This document shows, piece after piece, positions 45,188 through 56,785 of a stretch of 64,000 bases of DNA. A program made the translations under genes and the position numbers. A model generated the notes under the pieces. That model was given only the letters and a program-made list of their open reading frames with translations, was not told the DNA's origin and made no database searches. The first letter of the stretch is position 1; every line of letters begins with the position of its first letter. Source of the DNA: Cydia pomonella (taxonomy: Eukaryota > Arthropoda > Insecta > Lepidoptera > Tortricidae); the NCBI RefSeq assembly GCF_033807575.1, contig NC_084705.1:17478019-17542018 (forward strand), given 5' to 3'.

Positions 45188-45655
45188 AATAACGTAACAA
45201 TATAAACATAAACTCGCACTTGATCTCTACTACTCTTTGCCGTTTATCATTGGCCTTAAAGTCTATTACAGACTATAGAAACAGTGTCAGGTAGGGCAAC
45301 AACGTTTTTCATGGCTGTGTAAGCCAATACGTGAGCGGCAAACAAACTCTACTTATTACCTCTTAAGGTGGCACTCGGTAAGCCAAGCATCATCTTGTTT
45401 TTTTTTTTTTACTTTTTATACGTTGAATAAATCTGAGCCCATACTCTCAATAAATATAAAATGACGAATAAGTAGCTACATAAGTAATAGCATTTTTTTG
45501 TTAAATTAATTATGAGGAAAAATAATTAAGTAGTGTATCTATCGACTATAGAGTATATCTTCAAATAAGTAAAAAATAATGGTTCTCAACTCAGCAAACT
45601 AATATAGCTTACTTAAAATTCCTGAGACTGCTGTCAAAACCACATTTTCACATCG
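45188..45655. other. no gene identified
   Basis: Nothing recognised. Confidence 0.35.
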
Positions 45656-45658
45656 TTT

Positions 45659-46241
45659 TTAGGGTTCCGTAGCCAAATGGCAAAAACGGAACCCTTATAG
45701 ATTCGTCATGTCCGTCTGTCTCTCCGATTATGTCACAGCCACTTTTTTCCGAAACTATAAGAGCTAAACTGTTCAAACTTGGTAAGTAGATGAATTCTAT
45801 GAACCGCATTAAGATTTCTAATACCATTTTTTTCTAAACTGAATAGTTTGCGCGAGATACACTTCCAAAGTGGTAAAATGTGTCCCCCCCCCCCTGTAAC
45901 TTCTAAAATAAGAGAATGATAAACCCAAAAAAAATATATGATGTACATTAATGCAAACTTCCACCGAAAATTTGTTTGAACGAGATCTAGTAAGTAGTTT
46001 ATTTAATACGTCATAAAATTAAAAAAAAATCATCAAACCCATACGTGTGGGGTATCTATGGATAGGCCTTCAAAAATTATATTTAGGTTTCTGATATCAT
46101 TTTTTATATGATAAACATTACCATGCAAACTTCCACCGAAAATTGGTTTGAACGAGATCTAGTAAGTAGTTTTTTTTAATACGTCATGAATGGTACGGAA
46201 CCCTTCATGGGCGAGTCCGACTCGCACTTGGCCACTTTTTT
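45659..46241 (-). repeat. AGGGTTCCGTA-family modular element, inverted
   Basis: On the minus strand it starts ggccaagtgcgagtcggact and ends in ggctacggaaccct. It contains two body modules, each with gaacgagatctagtaagta-type sequence, and one poly-C/G tract. It is the mirror of the copy at 32341-33122. Confidence 0.85.
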
Positions 46242-47121
46242 TAAGTCTTTCTTTACCCCCGAATCTACAATCGTTTAGTTAGTATAATTTTAAAGAATCT
46301 TGGTCTTTGAAGCAAAACAGCTCTTAATACTTATATCTTGTTTTAAACAAAGAAAACATTATTAAGATAACATCCTAACATAACATAACACACACAGGTT
46401 AATGGTAATGTAGCGGAAATATTTCGTAATGATAATGTGTTGCGATTAGCACTGAACGAACATAACATGGACCCTTAACTCTAGAGGGATGTGGGTTTTT
46501 TAATTCATCTTATTATTTGCTTTAAGGCTTGCGTAATGCATAATGGTCAGCGTTCATGGCTGACTGAAGTGACAAAGGAATATTTCCAGATTTTCGTAAA
46601 ATTGTCTAAGTATATATGCAGTTTTATTGCAGTAATGTTTTTATTTGTTTACGGTTTTTGTAAGGTGGAGTATTTCGTCAGTGAGAAAGCTATAAATATT
46701 TTATGGCCAAGATAATAAAAAAGACTGTACCGAAATATTCTTAATAAAACTTTCCCGCTATCAAGCGGTCCACGCCACAACGATGAGCCAAATAGTCTGC
46801 GAGTTGATTGGGTAATTCCAACATGGCTTGTCAATGACAGAAACTTCCACGCCGATGCCTGGCTCAAACGCTTCAATAAGTCTCGAGACCGACTGTGATG
46901 AACTATCGCGCGCTGGGTAAAAATATATTTTTTTACTAGCCTTTTCATTGTACGGCTTAAAATATAATAGACCGCGAGCCAGGAACAGATTTCCATGACC
47001 AATCGCCTCCCGGGCCATAACTCGTATAGTCATTAACGGCTACGCATGGTGAACCCTCGTGGACGTCAGCTACCGCTTAGTGGGTTGAGGAATGGCAGCA
47101 TGCGAAAAACGTAAAAAATTT
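46242..47121. other. no supported gene; overlapping minus-strand ORFs
   Basis: Two overlapping minus-strand frames (46649-47002 and 46761-47033) cover a patch of higher GC. Neither shows a known motif, and they compete with each other. The patch may be an unrecognised repeat. Confidence 0.3.
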
Positions 47122-47629
47122 GTCATCGCCTCCCGTTTGATACTTTGTTACATGACAGTTTAGATGCTATTGTAAATTAAAAAATCGTCAACTGGTTGTG
47201 TCGCAATGGAAAGAACGTCAGCTAGTCGCATGAACATGTAAAAAATAAGCATTTTACCTTTTTATAATAGTAATAACAAAATCATGAAACTTTGCATGTA
47301 GCATTCCATTAAGTGTTTTAAATAAATGGAACGTAACGGATCACGCATTACGCATACTTTGCGGACATAAATGGCGGCATAAGGCGCGTATGTGATCAGA
47401 TGACGGTCTATCCACTGCGATAAAACCGGCTGATGGTTTTTTTTAATAGCATCTGAACTATCATCTGACACAGTATCAAACGGGAGGAGATGACTGAAAG
47501 AAAAATATTTACATGTTCATGTCATCAACTAACGGTCTTTCCAGTGCGGTACAACCGGCTGACTTTTTTTAAAATTCAGGATAGCACCTAAACTATCATC
47601 TGACAAAGTATAAGCCGGGAGGCGAGGAC
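47122..47629. mobile_element. composite foldback element with a third internal arm
   Basis: The left end gtcatcgcctcccgtttgat is inverted at the right end as gccgggaggcgaggac. Matching inner blocks are gtcaactggttgtgtcgc and gtacaaccggctgac. A third arm at 47399-47494 (gacggtctatccactgcg ... atcaaacgggaggagatgac) duplicates the right arm, so one element may have captured part of another. Confidence 0.7.
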
Positions 47630-47937
47630 TGACGATATACATATGCTCTTGGCCTGCGGTCTATAACTTTGTTGCTGATTAAATAAATGAATTCGAAAGC
47701 AATCAAAACATGAAAAATCATGATATTAAAAACATCACGATTTTTCATTAAGTAATTGACCTTTGTTGACTTTATCATATTCACTGAATAGTAAATACCC
47801 ACGCAATGTGTTTTACTTTTTGCGTTATAAATAAGTAATTACTTAGTTATATTGTATTCTATCGAAGATAATTTAAGATTAAAAACCGCATATGAAAGAA
47901 TCACCGTTTTTACCAGACCTCTTTTTCCGGCATTTTT

Positions 47938-48035
47938 TAGGGTTCCGTCCTCAAACAGGAACCTTTATAGTTTCAGTATATCCGTCTGTCTATCCGTCTA
48001 ATCGTCTGTCTGTCCAAGGCTTTGCTCCGTGATCC
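47938..48035 (-). repeat. tail of the ggccaagagcatgtcggg family, inverted
   Basis: It contains agggttccgtcctcaaacag, several gtctgtc repeats and caaggctttgctccgtgatc. The last block is the inverse of the end of 30849-31186. Confidence 0.55.
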
Positions 48036-48078
48036 TCAATCCAAAATCTAAAATGAATAACTATGAATGACTTGGAGC

Positions 48079-48186
48079 CTAGTCAAGATGACAAACGTAC
48101 ATCGATAAACGCCACACCATACATTATTCCATACACTATTTCAGTTTCGATTGGCGTTTTCTATCAACTATTGTTATCTTGGCTAG
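48079..48186. mobile_element. 108-bp MITE
   Basis: The left arm ctagtcaagatgacaaacgt pairs with the right arm attgttatcttggctag, and the homology runs inward through cgataaacgcca / ttggcgttttctatc. A longer relative lies at 62850-63053. Confidence 0.7.
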
Positions 48187-48787
48187 AAATAAAATAAAAA
48201 TACAATATTCTCTTTGAACAAGTTAATAATAAAATGTCTCTTGTTTGCATATTTTCTTCTTTGTTCAACCTTTTTACTAACTAAGAACTGATAAATATTC
48301 TTGGAAAAAATAAAGTTTAAATTGAAGTCTTGTTCGTGTACTTTTTCTTAAGAATATCCTTTTAATTATTTGAAAAATATTACAGCGGTCGCTCAGAGCG
48401 ACTACAACATTTTATATTTATAAGTAAATGTCAGCAGGCTTTTTCAAGCAAAAAGACGGTGTATATGATTCCTTAAATACACTGTATTCACTTAAATATT
48501 AATGGTCATCATTTTAGTGATGTACGATAGGAGGATAATCCCAAATATGACATTCTAGTACACTTGCTGAAGCCAGGGATTGTACAACCAGTTTTATTTA
48601 ATACCTGTCAATAAATTGTCGAACTATTACCGCTATAAAAAGAATACCTATATTCATATTATAGGTATTGTTTTTTATTACTCGTAAGGTGTCAATCAGA
48701 TACTACTAAATCACAACAAACAATAAAAAAAAACACATTAAATATTTTCTTTATATTATTGTTCCAGATAATAATGACGCATAATAA
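48187..48787. other. no gene identified
   Basis: AT-rich, nothing recognised. Confidence 0.35.
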
Positions 48788-48988
48788 GTTTTTGTTATTA
48801 AACCTACCAATAATAAATTAGAAAAATACTTCGATGCAATGTGGAATTGGTGTATACCTGATGTTAAACCAGGACTACGACCTAAATTAATTTGCAATGA
48901 ATGTGGGCACTCTAAGAATAATCACTTAAACAATGAAGTTAATTTTCTTGAGTTATTTTGCGAGGTTTGCCTTGATTGCTTAATCTAA
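48788..48988 (+). pseudogene. unrecognised AT-rich coding-like fragment with zinc-binding-type Cys pairs
   Basis: After an in-frame stop at 48785 the frame is open for 66 codons to a TAA at 48986; its first ATG is codon 18. The translation includes KLEKYFDAMWNWCIPDVKPG, then CNECGH at codons 36-41 and FCEVCLDC at 57-64. The C-x2-C ... C-x2-C-x2-C layout suggests a metal-binding domain. No start, splice acceptor in frame, or family was found. It is followed by a 73-codon frame (49035-49256) of similar composition. It may be a relic of a transposon or an AT-rich DNA virus, or chance. Confidence 0.3.
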
Positions 48989-49259
48989 AAGCTGAGAGGC
49001 TACTATAAGTAAATGAGAATTTAATATACTAGTCGTGTTTAACTTGTTGTTAGTAGTAGTACCTAGATTAATATTATTTACTTCTGAAAGTAAATTATTT
49101 AAGAAACGAAGTCTTTCATTTTATACGAAAAGGAAAAGCCTAGCCAAAGTACTAAGTCTGAAATATTCTAACAATTTAGCAATACGGCTAAGCACAACAT
49201 ATTCGAAGAAACAAATAAAGGAGTGTATTGACATGTATTACCGGCAATGGTTTTAAAGG

Positions 49260-50250
49260 GTAACATATCAAATACAGGTATTGTTGTCTAATGGCAAAAT
49301 CGCTAATAGACATACCGTTATTGATTATACCGGTAATCAAAGCTTTAGTGATATAAATAGCGAAATACAACTATAACCGGTTATAGGTACCTAATTTAAA
49401 ACCGGTAGTCAGAATACCAGTAAGGATCCCTGGCTTAAGCAACACAGGCCTAGTGATAGCGTCCTGCTATGACTTATTTAAAAAATACTAGAACGGACAA
49501 ACTGAAGTTTAAAATATAAATTAATGTGTTTCTTGCACACCTTGCCTTAGCGCTACGCGATTCTCGGCCCGGTGCACTTTCTTTACCCAACAATGAATGG
49601 GACATCATTAGCGTTGATTTGCATAAACTTTACAACCAAGACGATATGATTTGCTATTGTTTGTATTTAAATGGGAATGTAAGTTAGAAATGAGAGAAAA
49701 CTGAAGTTTTTTGTGGGCGATGAATCGTGACGTGAATTATTAAGAATAAATTATGGTATTTACAATTACAATGATACCTATACAAAAGGTGCAATATAAT
49801 TTGTATGGTTAATTTTCGTAACACAATGGAATCAATTAACTTAAGACTAAAAACAGCTCCATAACTATTCTTAAACGTACAATTCTTTTTGCAAGTCACC
49901 CGTTAATGTCAGATTTTTTCCTTAATTCACACGGCACAGTTTTGCAACGAACCGAGTATAAAACCGATCCCAGACCTACATAGGGTTGGAAAACCTTTCA
50001 ATATTTATTTTAAATCGAGAAACTCATAAGCAATTAGGTTGCGCTGGCCTCAAGTAAAGGCTGGCGGTACACAATCGCTTCAAATCACGTGATAATTGTC
50101 GCTGGCGCCTCGCCAGACCACGGCGGCCGCCATTATGCCCGCCTACTGATTTGCAAGCCTTTAATGAAGTGTAGTTTCTTTCGTGATTGCTGTTAAAATA
50201 TCTTGTGAGAATTTAGGTGGGGATTTCACATTGGAAAAGGGCAAATAGGA
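49260..50250. other. no gene identified
   Basis: Repeated ccggtta/taccggt motifs lie at about 49240-49430. A GC-rich patch precedes the SINE at about 50050-50150. Nothing named. Confidence 0.3.
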
Positions 50251-50460
50251 GAGAGCGCTGGTGGTCTAGCGGTAAGGGCGTGCGACTTTCAATCCGGAGG
50301 TCGCGGGTTGAAATCCCGGCTCATACCAATGAGTGTTTCGGAACTTACCTATGTACGAAATATCATTTGATATTTACCAGTCATTTTTCGATGAAGGAAA
50401 ACATCGTGAGGAAACCAGACTAATGCCAATAAGGCCTAGTTTAACGCGAGGAAGATGATA
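50251..50460 (+). repeat. tRNA-derived SINE, second family
   Basis: The head has an A-box-like tggtctagcgg and a B-box-like gggttgaaatccc. The body has ttttcgatgaaggaaaacat followed by cgtgaggaaacc, and the end is cgaggaagatgata. The aacatcgtgaggaaa block is shared with the LINE tail at 22262, as expected for a SINE that borrowed an RTE-type tail. The 7-base caaatag on each side (50242 and 50465) may be a target-site duplication. Confidence 0.8.
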
Positions 50461-50464
50461 ATTT

Positions 50465-53400
50465 CAAATAGAAAAAGAATGTCTAGTCACCGCCACAGTA
50501 GCCAATAAAGAACAGATAATTGTTAGCTTGACGTAGTTGGGTACCTAAATATCATACAACAACATAATAAAGCTATTACTCACTTTTGTTAATAATAACA
50601 TTTCATTTCATTCTATTTCAGCATACATAAGCATTACTGTAGTGTACCAAAGCACTTACATACTAGTCATTATAAAACATTTAACATACAAAATTAATTC
50701 AAAAGTAATTCCATAATAATTTTTTATAAAAAATATAAAATATAGCAATAATTAATATATTTACAAATAAAATAATTAATAATATAATAATATATATAAA
50801 CTACAGATTACATAATTGTTTGTAAGTGACCTCTGTGAACTCAGTAAGAAAACAGCTAAACAAATCTATTTCAGTCGAGATCTTATTTAAAATACTGATT
50901 GCAGTGACCAATGGTGCTCTAGCGAGTAAGTTGGTGCACGCGGTGGGGCGCGGGCGCAGTTATGATACTCGTACATATAGATAGAGGTAAACAACGGGCT
51001 ACGCAACGCAACGATACTATGTTAAATGACACATAATATTATTGACATGGCTGTTTTTAAAGTTTTACACTAAAACACTGTAAATAAAAGGCAATTCATC
51101 ATAACAACGGATGAACGGATAATTTCACATAAGTACCTACTTAATCTCATTCTTGAGAAATGCTAAAAAGCCTCGGCGGGACGCTTGAAGCACCGACCAC
51201 GTACAGCTTAAAGCGTCAAGGGTGCGGCGAATAAAAACTTAAGTGCGTTCCCTACTAAGCCGAGATCCGGAACATCGGTAATAGGAGCCTTGCGAGCCTG
51301 GCGATCCGATGCCCACTTAATCGTTAGTTAATGCCCAGTTAATGTTGATGATCCGGATGAATTCAGTGTGTATACCGCTAAAACTGTTTTATTTATTATT
51401 TTTATGGAAAACATAAGTTAGTAGGTTGTACTTGAATTTTTTATTTTATGTTATGTCATTTAAAATTATCAACTTACTGGCTACGACTCAAAATAAAATA
51501 AAATGCTAGTACATATATGTAAAACATACGGTACCAGCCAATAATATATCGCCTCGATGTTTTTACGGTAGAACTGTTTTTTTTTTAATTTGTAAGTGAT
51601 TTCCACCTCACTACTTTAGGTAGTGTAGTAGTAGTTATTTGTGCGAGCGATAAGAAATATTGGTGTCATGTGATGATTTGTTCATATAGGTTTTTTAAAT
51701 ATATAGACTATACGGTCAACTTCATTTTTATTAGAGCTTTTCCAGTAATAAGCTAAGTGTATTATTGTAATTCACAGTATTTCATTGCATTATTATATAT
51801 TTGTATAAAATTACTAGTAAAATATGCAATCTACAAACTAACATGTTTATACAAAAAGACACATATTATTAGCCGTAGACTGATCCGCTACTTTTGATGC
51901 TGACTGACCCATTTCCATATCGGCAATAATTGTCATACGTACTGTAGAATGAATCTGCTAGCACTCCATTCGCCACCGTAAAAGTTTGAATTGAACTGGC
52001 TTCTTATTACGATTCTTGAGATACAGCCGGTTAACAGACAGACACAGAAATGAAATACAGCGGAAGTTTAGATATACGGTCCCGTATGTGACGGTTCCTT
52101 GTATGGGTTAATGTCTGTCTGTCTTTGTCTCTGTGTTTTCGAGTGTAGATGTTCCTAGTATGAGCAAGATAACATGCATCCCATGCTCCTTTAAACTGAG
52201 GTTTAACAAATCGGTACCACTGACTTCGGATCGCGATAAAACTTTATGATCCGTATTGTCCGCTACCAGGAAAAATAATACCATTGTGTACTAGTCAGGC
52301 TTTTCGAGAATTTCGCCGCTGCCGATATTTCTTAACAATCCTCTCAAATGGCCGTTCTTTTTTCTTCAAGTGACGAAATTTTCGACGGATAAATTACATG
52401 CTTAAAACTTCTAAGCTCTTTTTGTTTATTTGTTTACTAAGGCACTGAAATATTTCCCCCGAGCTTTATTATTTTATTTCCATCCATAGGCAGATAAATT
52501 TTCAAAACGTAAATAGAGGCACCCTACAGAGTAAAGTAAAAAGAATTTTAAAATTGTTCGATGGTACGTAGATGAAGTAAGTAATAGTTTTATTTCCCTG
52601 AACATTTCGAGTGAGACTGTGAGAGAAATCAAATAACAATTAATTTTGTTCTAATTGAAACCAAATGAAAAGTAGATATGTCGCTCCTAAACTTGTTTCC
52701 ACCACCGCCCGTTAATATCACATTCAAGCTACGACGTGCTCTTGTCAATGTGCTACACGTCTTGAAGCATCTGTTAAATTCTGCTACGCGGCGTAGGTAC
52801 GATATTGCTACCGCTCAACGCGTATAATTGGACTTTCTCACGAAGTAGTGGCAATTAGCAGCAAAATAAACTTTACTGGACTACACATAACGTTTATTAT
52901 GCTTTAAACTTGTTAATGCTACACTTTGTGAGGTATCTATTAGAATGCTAGACCATCCGTGAAGGAATATAGGATCTATGTTTCAGATGAAACTTTTGCA
53001 ATTACTGCAGAGCTTACATTACCTACGTATTTCCGTTATATATGTGATTATTATAGGTTTTCCTATTTTTCGTGTTCCTACTCATAGACGTTACAAGAGA
53101 TTTTATAATTAGAAAGTTTATGTTGACATCTCCAATTTTGCGATAGGTACGTTTAATATGTTTTTAATTTAAAGATTAATCTGGGCGTAGATGTATCAAT
53201 GGAATGTCAATGGAACAAAATAAAACGCTTTTATTTCAGGCAGTCAGTATCCATAGTGCATACATAAACTAAAATAAAACTAACTGAAGGGGTTCCTCTT
53301 TATTTGTTACGTTATGTGAATATTGGGGTGTTTTGTTATTTTTATAGAATTAAATAACAAAGTACCCACTAAACCATCAAAATTCAAATATTTTAGCAAC

Positions 53401-53575
53401 TCTATAGGTGAAACACTAATAAACAGCTAAAGCAAGTATGTACTTACAAAATAAAAGTTTAAAAGTAATGTACTAGATCAACCCACATCAATACAAAAAC
53501 CAACACCCTTAAAACTTGAAATTGAGTTACCTTGACGTATCCTAACAGTCGTATAAAAAACCACTAGTTAAATAA
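50465..53575. other. long stretch with no gene identified
   Basis: AT-rich, with a GC-rich island at about 50930-50960 and another at 51170-51310. A gacagacacagaaatgaaat / tctgtctgtctttgtctctg pair at about 52036-52134 looks like scraps of AGGGTTCCGTA-type tails. No ORF longer than about 60 codons is present. Confidence 0.35.
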
Positions 53576-53579
53576 ATAA

Positions 53580-53806
53580 ATATTATAGGACATTATTACA
53601 CAAATTGACTAAGTCCCACAGTAAGCTCAATAAGGCTTGTGTCAACATAAGGGTACTTAGACAACGATATAAATACTTAAATACATAGAAAACACCCATG
53701 ACTCAGGAACAAATATCCATGCTCATCACACAAATACATGCCCTTACCAGGATTTGAACCCGGGACCATCAGCTTCGTAGCTACCCACTAGGCTAAAACG
53801 GTCGTC
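53580..53806 (-). repeat. tRNA-derived SINE, copy 3
   Basis: On the minus strand it has ggttcaaatcctggtaaggg, the gttcctgagtcatgggtgtt body, and a tail with cgttgtctaagtac and gtgggacttagtcaatttgt. It belongs to the same family as copies at 2609-2849 and 23381-23620. Confidence 0.85.
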
Positions 53807-54284
53807 AAAAGTTGTGGTTGTAACGTTCATTTAGCAAACGAAAATCTACTACATATGGCGTAAGAGATAAATAAAGTAGCATAGATGAAATAAAATTTCT
53901 TATGAAAAACGGCGTTGGTATCTTACACGAAATTTTTTTTTACATTGGTGGATACCACAGAAATATGAATGCAAAACGCGTTGCAAAATTGAGTTCAAGC
54001 TAATTTTTTTCGTGGGGCGTAACGGATATTTTTTTTAAAGATATACGTTAATCATACCATTCGATAGGGAAAATTTTATCCCTTAATCTCTTTGAGCCTA
54101 CGGTAGTTGTTATGTTTTATCCCTTTTATACAATACATAAGTCCAAATGACAGATTAGGACAAACGATTATTAGCAAATTGAGGCTTGTAACGCGCTAAT
54201 GAATGAGGGAGTTAGTCTAAATCATTTTGCAGCAGCAAAAATAGATTGATATGAACTTACTGGTCTTTTTATCTTCTTCCTTGT
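53807..54284. other. no gene identified
   Basis: Nothing recognised. Confidence 0.35.
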
Positions 54285-54662
54285 CGTATCCTCATGGCTG
54301 AGGGACGCGACCACTGTGGACACTCTTCAACAAATCAACAGTGCTCTCCAAGACGCTCTGTTTGGGCCCAAATATGCTAGCTTGCAATGTAGCTTTTATC
54401 TCTGATGTTATTCTATCCGTCCAACGCGTAGCCATCCATGCCTACGCTTCCTTGCCATGCGGCCAGTGATTAGTCAGTCCAGTCTTTTTCTGTCTATCTG
54501 GCCCTGTCGTGCTCAGATGGCCAAAAAAATCAAGTACACTTTGGAGCAGTCAGTGGAGAGCCTCGTTCGTAAGTGCGTCGACATGGATTTGTACGGCGTT
54601 CAGTCCAGATGCACCGCATCTTCCGCCAGCACCACATCTCGAACGCATTTCGCATCAGTATT
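54285..54662 (-). pseudogene. LINE ORF2 C-terminal relic (RTE-like), heavily decayed
   Basis: On the minus strand, pieced over frames, the translation gives FEMWCWRKMRCIWTERRTN, then RLLQSVLDFFGHLS, and TRWTDRIT. The order (A)FEMWCWRxMxxIxWTxRRTN ... LxFFGHxxR ... RWxDxI is a signature of RTE-like ORF2 C termini. Stops and frameshifts are numerous. Plus-strand frames in this region are shadows. Confidence 0.65.
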
Positions 54663-54664
54663 TT

Positions 54665-55835
54665 TGTAAAAGTCATAAACCCTCTTATAGTGTTATTTTT
54701 CCCATTAAATCTCTTTTACACAATTCACTTTTTTATGTTTTTGGTGGACAATAGTATCACTGTTTGGTACAACATTTGGACAGCTTCATCAAGAAATTAG
54801 AAATCCCAAACCGAACCGAAGTAAAAATTTCTTCACGTCAAACTGATGTGCCATGACAGACGGAAGTAAACTATCGAATTAAGTTATTAAAATAATTATT
54901 TTTGCATCGAACGATAGATAGCAATGTGTGTCAAGCGTCAAGTGTGTGTCGTCTGCGTTGTTGGCTGGCTGTGTCAAATTGCGGTGTTCTAATTCTTCTT
55001 GAGATGGCAAATGGTAAAAGATGGTATAGTTAGTTATACAGATCCTGCTAACTACCTTTCATGATTCTATTACTCACAGCAACAATACTATAGAGGCGAC
55101 TTACAGTAGGAGTAGCAAAGAAACCGCGATTATTGTTAGTCTTTGTCATAGTCTATTTTTTCATGTTTGCCTGCTTCTAAAAATTCATAAGTGCCACGTC
55201 AAAACGGTAGACGTATTGTTGCTTGATGGGCAACAACGAACCTGACTAAATCAAGCAGGTTATTTTTATTATGTTTTCAGGAATGTTAAAACGTGTTATT
55301 AATTTTTTCGCATTGTTTATGTTCTGTCCCTTACGGGCGCATGCATGTGGCAACTCTATAGTATATTAGCTTTGAGTTCTATAATTTATTTATGGCCAGG
55401 GCCCGTACATGTCATGCCGTTGACACAAAAATTTCGTCACGCTACATAGAGTATAATCCAAAATAGTCTTTTTATACTAATTCATCATTTGTCAACCTCT
55501 TTAGTTAACCTTGACAATCAGTACAGAATGTCTAACTGACTTTCATCTTATTGTCACTCAACTGAATAATATGTTGTTAGTTTATTAAATAATACATATT
55601 TTTGATTTTTTTATAATGTCTTTTACGTATGAAGCGCAATTTTCAATTTCGTCAATAGATTAGTTTTCTCAATTTGTAATGTTATAAAACAACTCCCTGT
55701 ATGTTAAACTACGTCATTTTTGCGTCAACGCCTGTGCCTGTTTATGGCTATTGAGCCAGAAATTGTACGAGCTTGTCTATGACACAACTCTTAAGTCAGT
55801 CAGTGTCAAATAGTGATAAGAAGAAGCTATAAATA
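54665..55835. other. no gene identified
   Basis: Nothing recognised. Local GC rises near the candidate exon that follows. Confidence 0.3.
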
Positions 55836-56018
55836 ATGGTGCTAGAAATAGTTATAATTTCGTGTCGACAAAAATACATACATGTACTGTGGAGTCGGCT
55901 CCGAAGCAGTTGCATCCTCTGTGCAATCAATAGATCAGTGAAGCGGAACGACTGCTGCGTATATTTGGACTCCCCGAATATTCAAAGACCTTTGCAATGC
56001 GAACAACCACCAGCAGCG
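55836..56018 (+). CDS. possible first exon (61 codons)
   Basis: An ATG opens a 61-codon frame, MVLEIVIISCRQKYIHVLWS then RLRSSCILCAINRSV, ending QCEQPPAA at a consensus donor gcg|gtaagt in phase 0. A tcagt initiator-like site lies at 55796-55800, 36 bases upstream. No downstream exon was found, and a minus-strand frame overlaps it, so this is a weak candidate. Confidence 0.2.
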
Positions 56019-56344
56019 GTAAGTGTCTCTTCCTGAGGGCCTACCGCAAACCACGTTCGACGTGTTGCCTCTCTGTCGCACTTGTAAATTCGTACGTAAA
56101 TGTAACAGGGAAGCAACTCGTCGAAAGTGGTTCACGGTAGGTCCTCTGGTTTACCACTTAATTAGAGTGCGTAGTCTAAATTGCGATACCACGGTAATAT
56201 TAATTATTCGTTCAAACTCGAAACAACGACATATATGTGCTGCCGCGTTTTATCCCGTAATGTAATAATAATAAATACGAGTATCAAGATAGACCCATCA
56301 ACGCGCAGATCGATTCATTTTTACAAGCTTTTATTTAGTTTCAC

Positions 56345-56632
56345 CTGTCCCATTGTCTATCTGTCGGTCTGTAATCAAATCTTGCAAGTTAAATTTGATC
56401 CACTTTCCGGTCTCCGATTGAGCTGAAATTTTGAATGTATAAATCGGATGACAATGCAATATTATTATGACATAGAGCTGATCTGATGATGGAGACAGGG
56501 GGTAGCCAGGTAGTAGGAACGCTGTGTTAAAACAAGGCAACCTAATTGTGTTTAGGGTTTTTAAAACTGTCTCGATCAGAATTAGTTAGCTGTGGAATGA
56601 AAAGTACAGTCAGCGATAAAAGCTTGTCCCAA
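56345..56632 (+). repeat. interspersed repeat, related to 43455-43645
   Basis: It carries gagctgatctgatgatggag, ggtagtaggaacgctgtgtt and gtggaatgaaaagtacagtc, with a cggtctgt-type block at the left. The right part ends aaaagcttgtccc. The class is unknown. Confidence 0.55.
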
Positions 56633-56785
56633 AATTTTTTTTTTCCAAAATCTTATTACAGGTCAACATGGTTATCGCGACTATCGCAACCTAATATAAT
56701 GCCGTGTAGTGAAAACCCACCAAGTATATTATAAAAAACCAAGTACTTAATGAATATTCTTGCTATAATTCCTCCTGAGGTATAA

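Noticed and set aside
46649..47033. Two overlapping minus-strand ORFs of 117 and 90 codons
   Set aside because: Neither has a recognised motif, and they compete for the same bases. Kept only as a note that the patch may be an unknown repeat.
50251..50330. tRNA gene suggested by A and B boxes
   Set aside because: The sequence continues into a SINE body with an RTE-type tail, and the 3' acceptor strand does not match the 5' start.
54457..54754. Plus-strand ORFs
   Set aside because: The minus strand shows LINE signature motifs over the same bases, so these are shadows.
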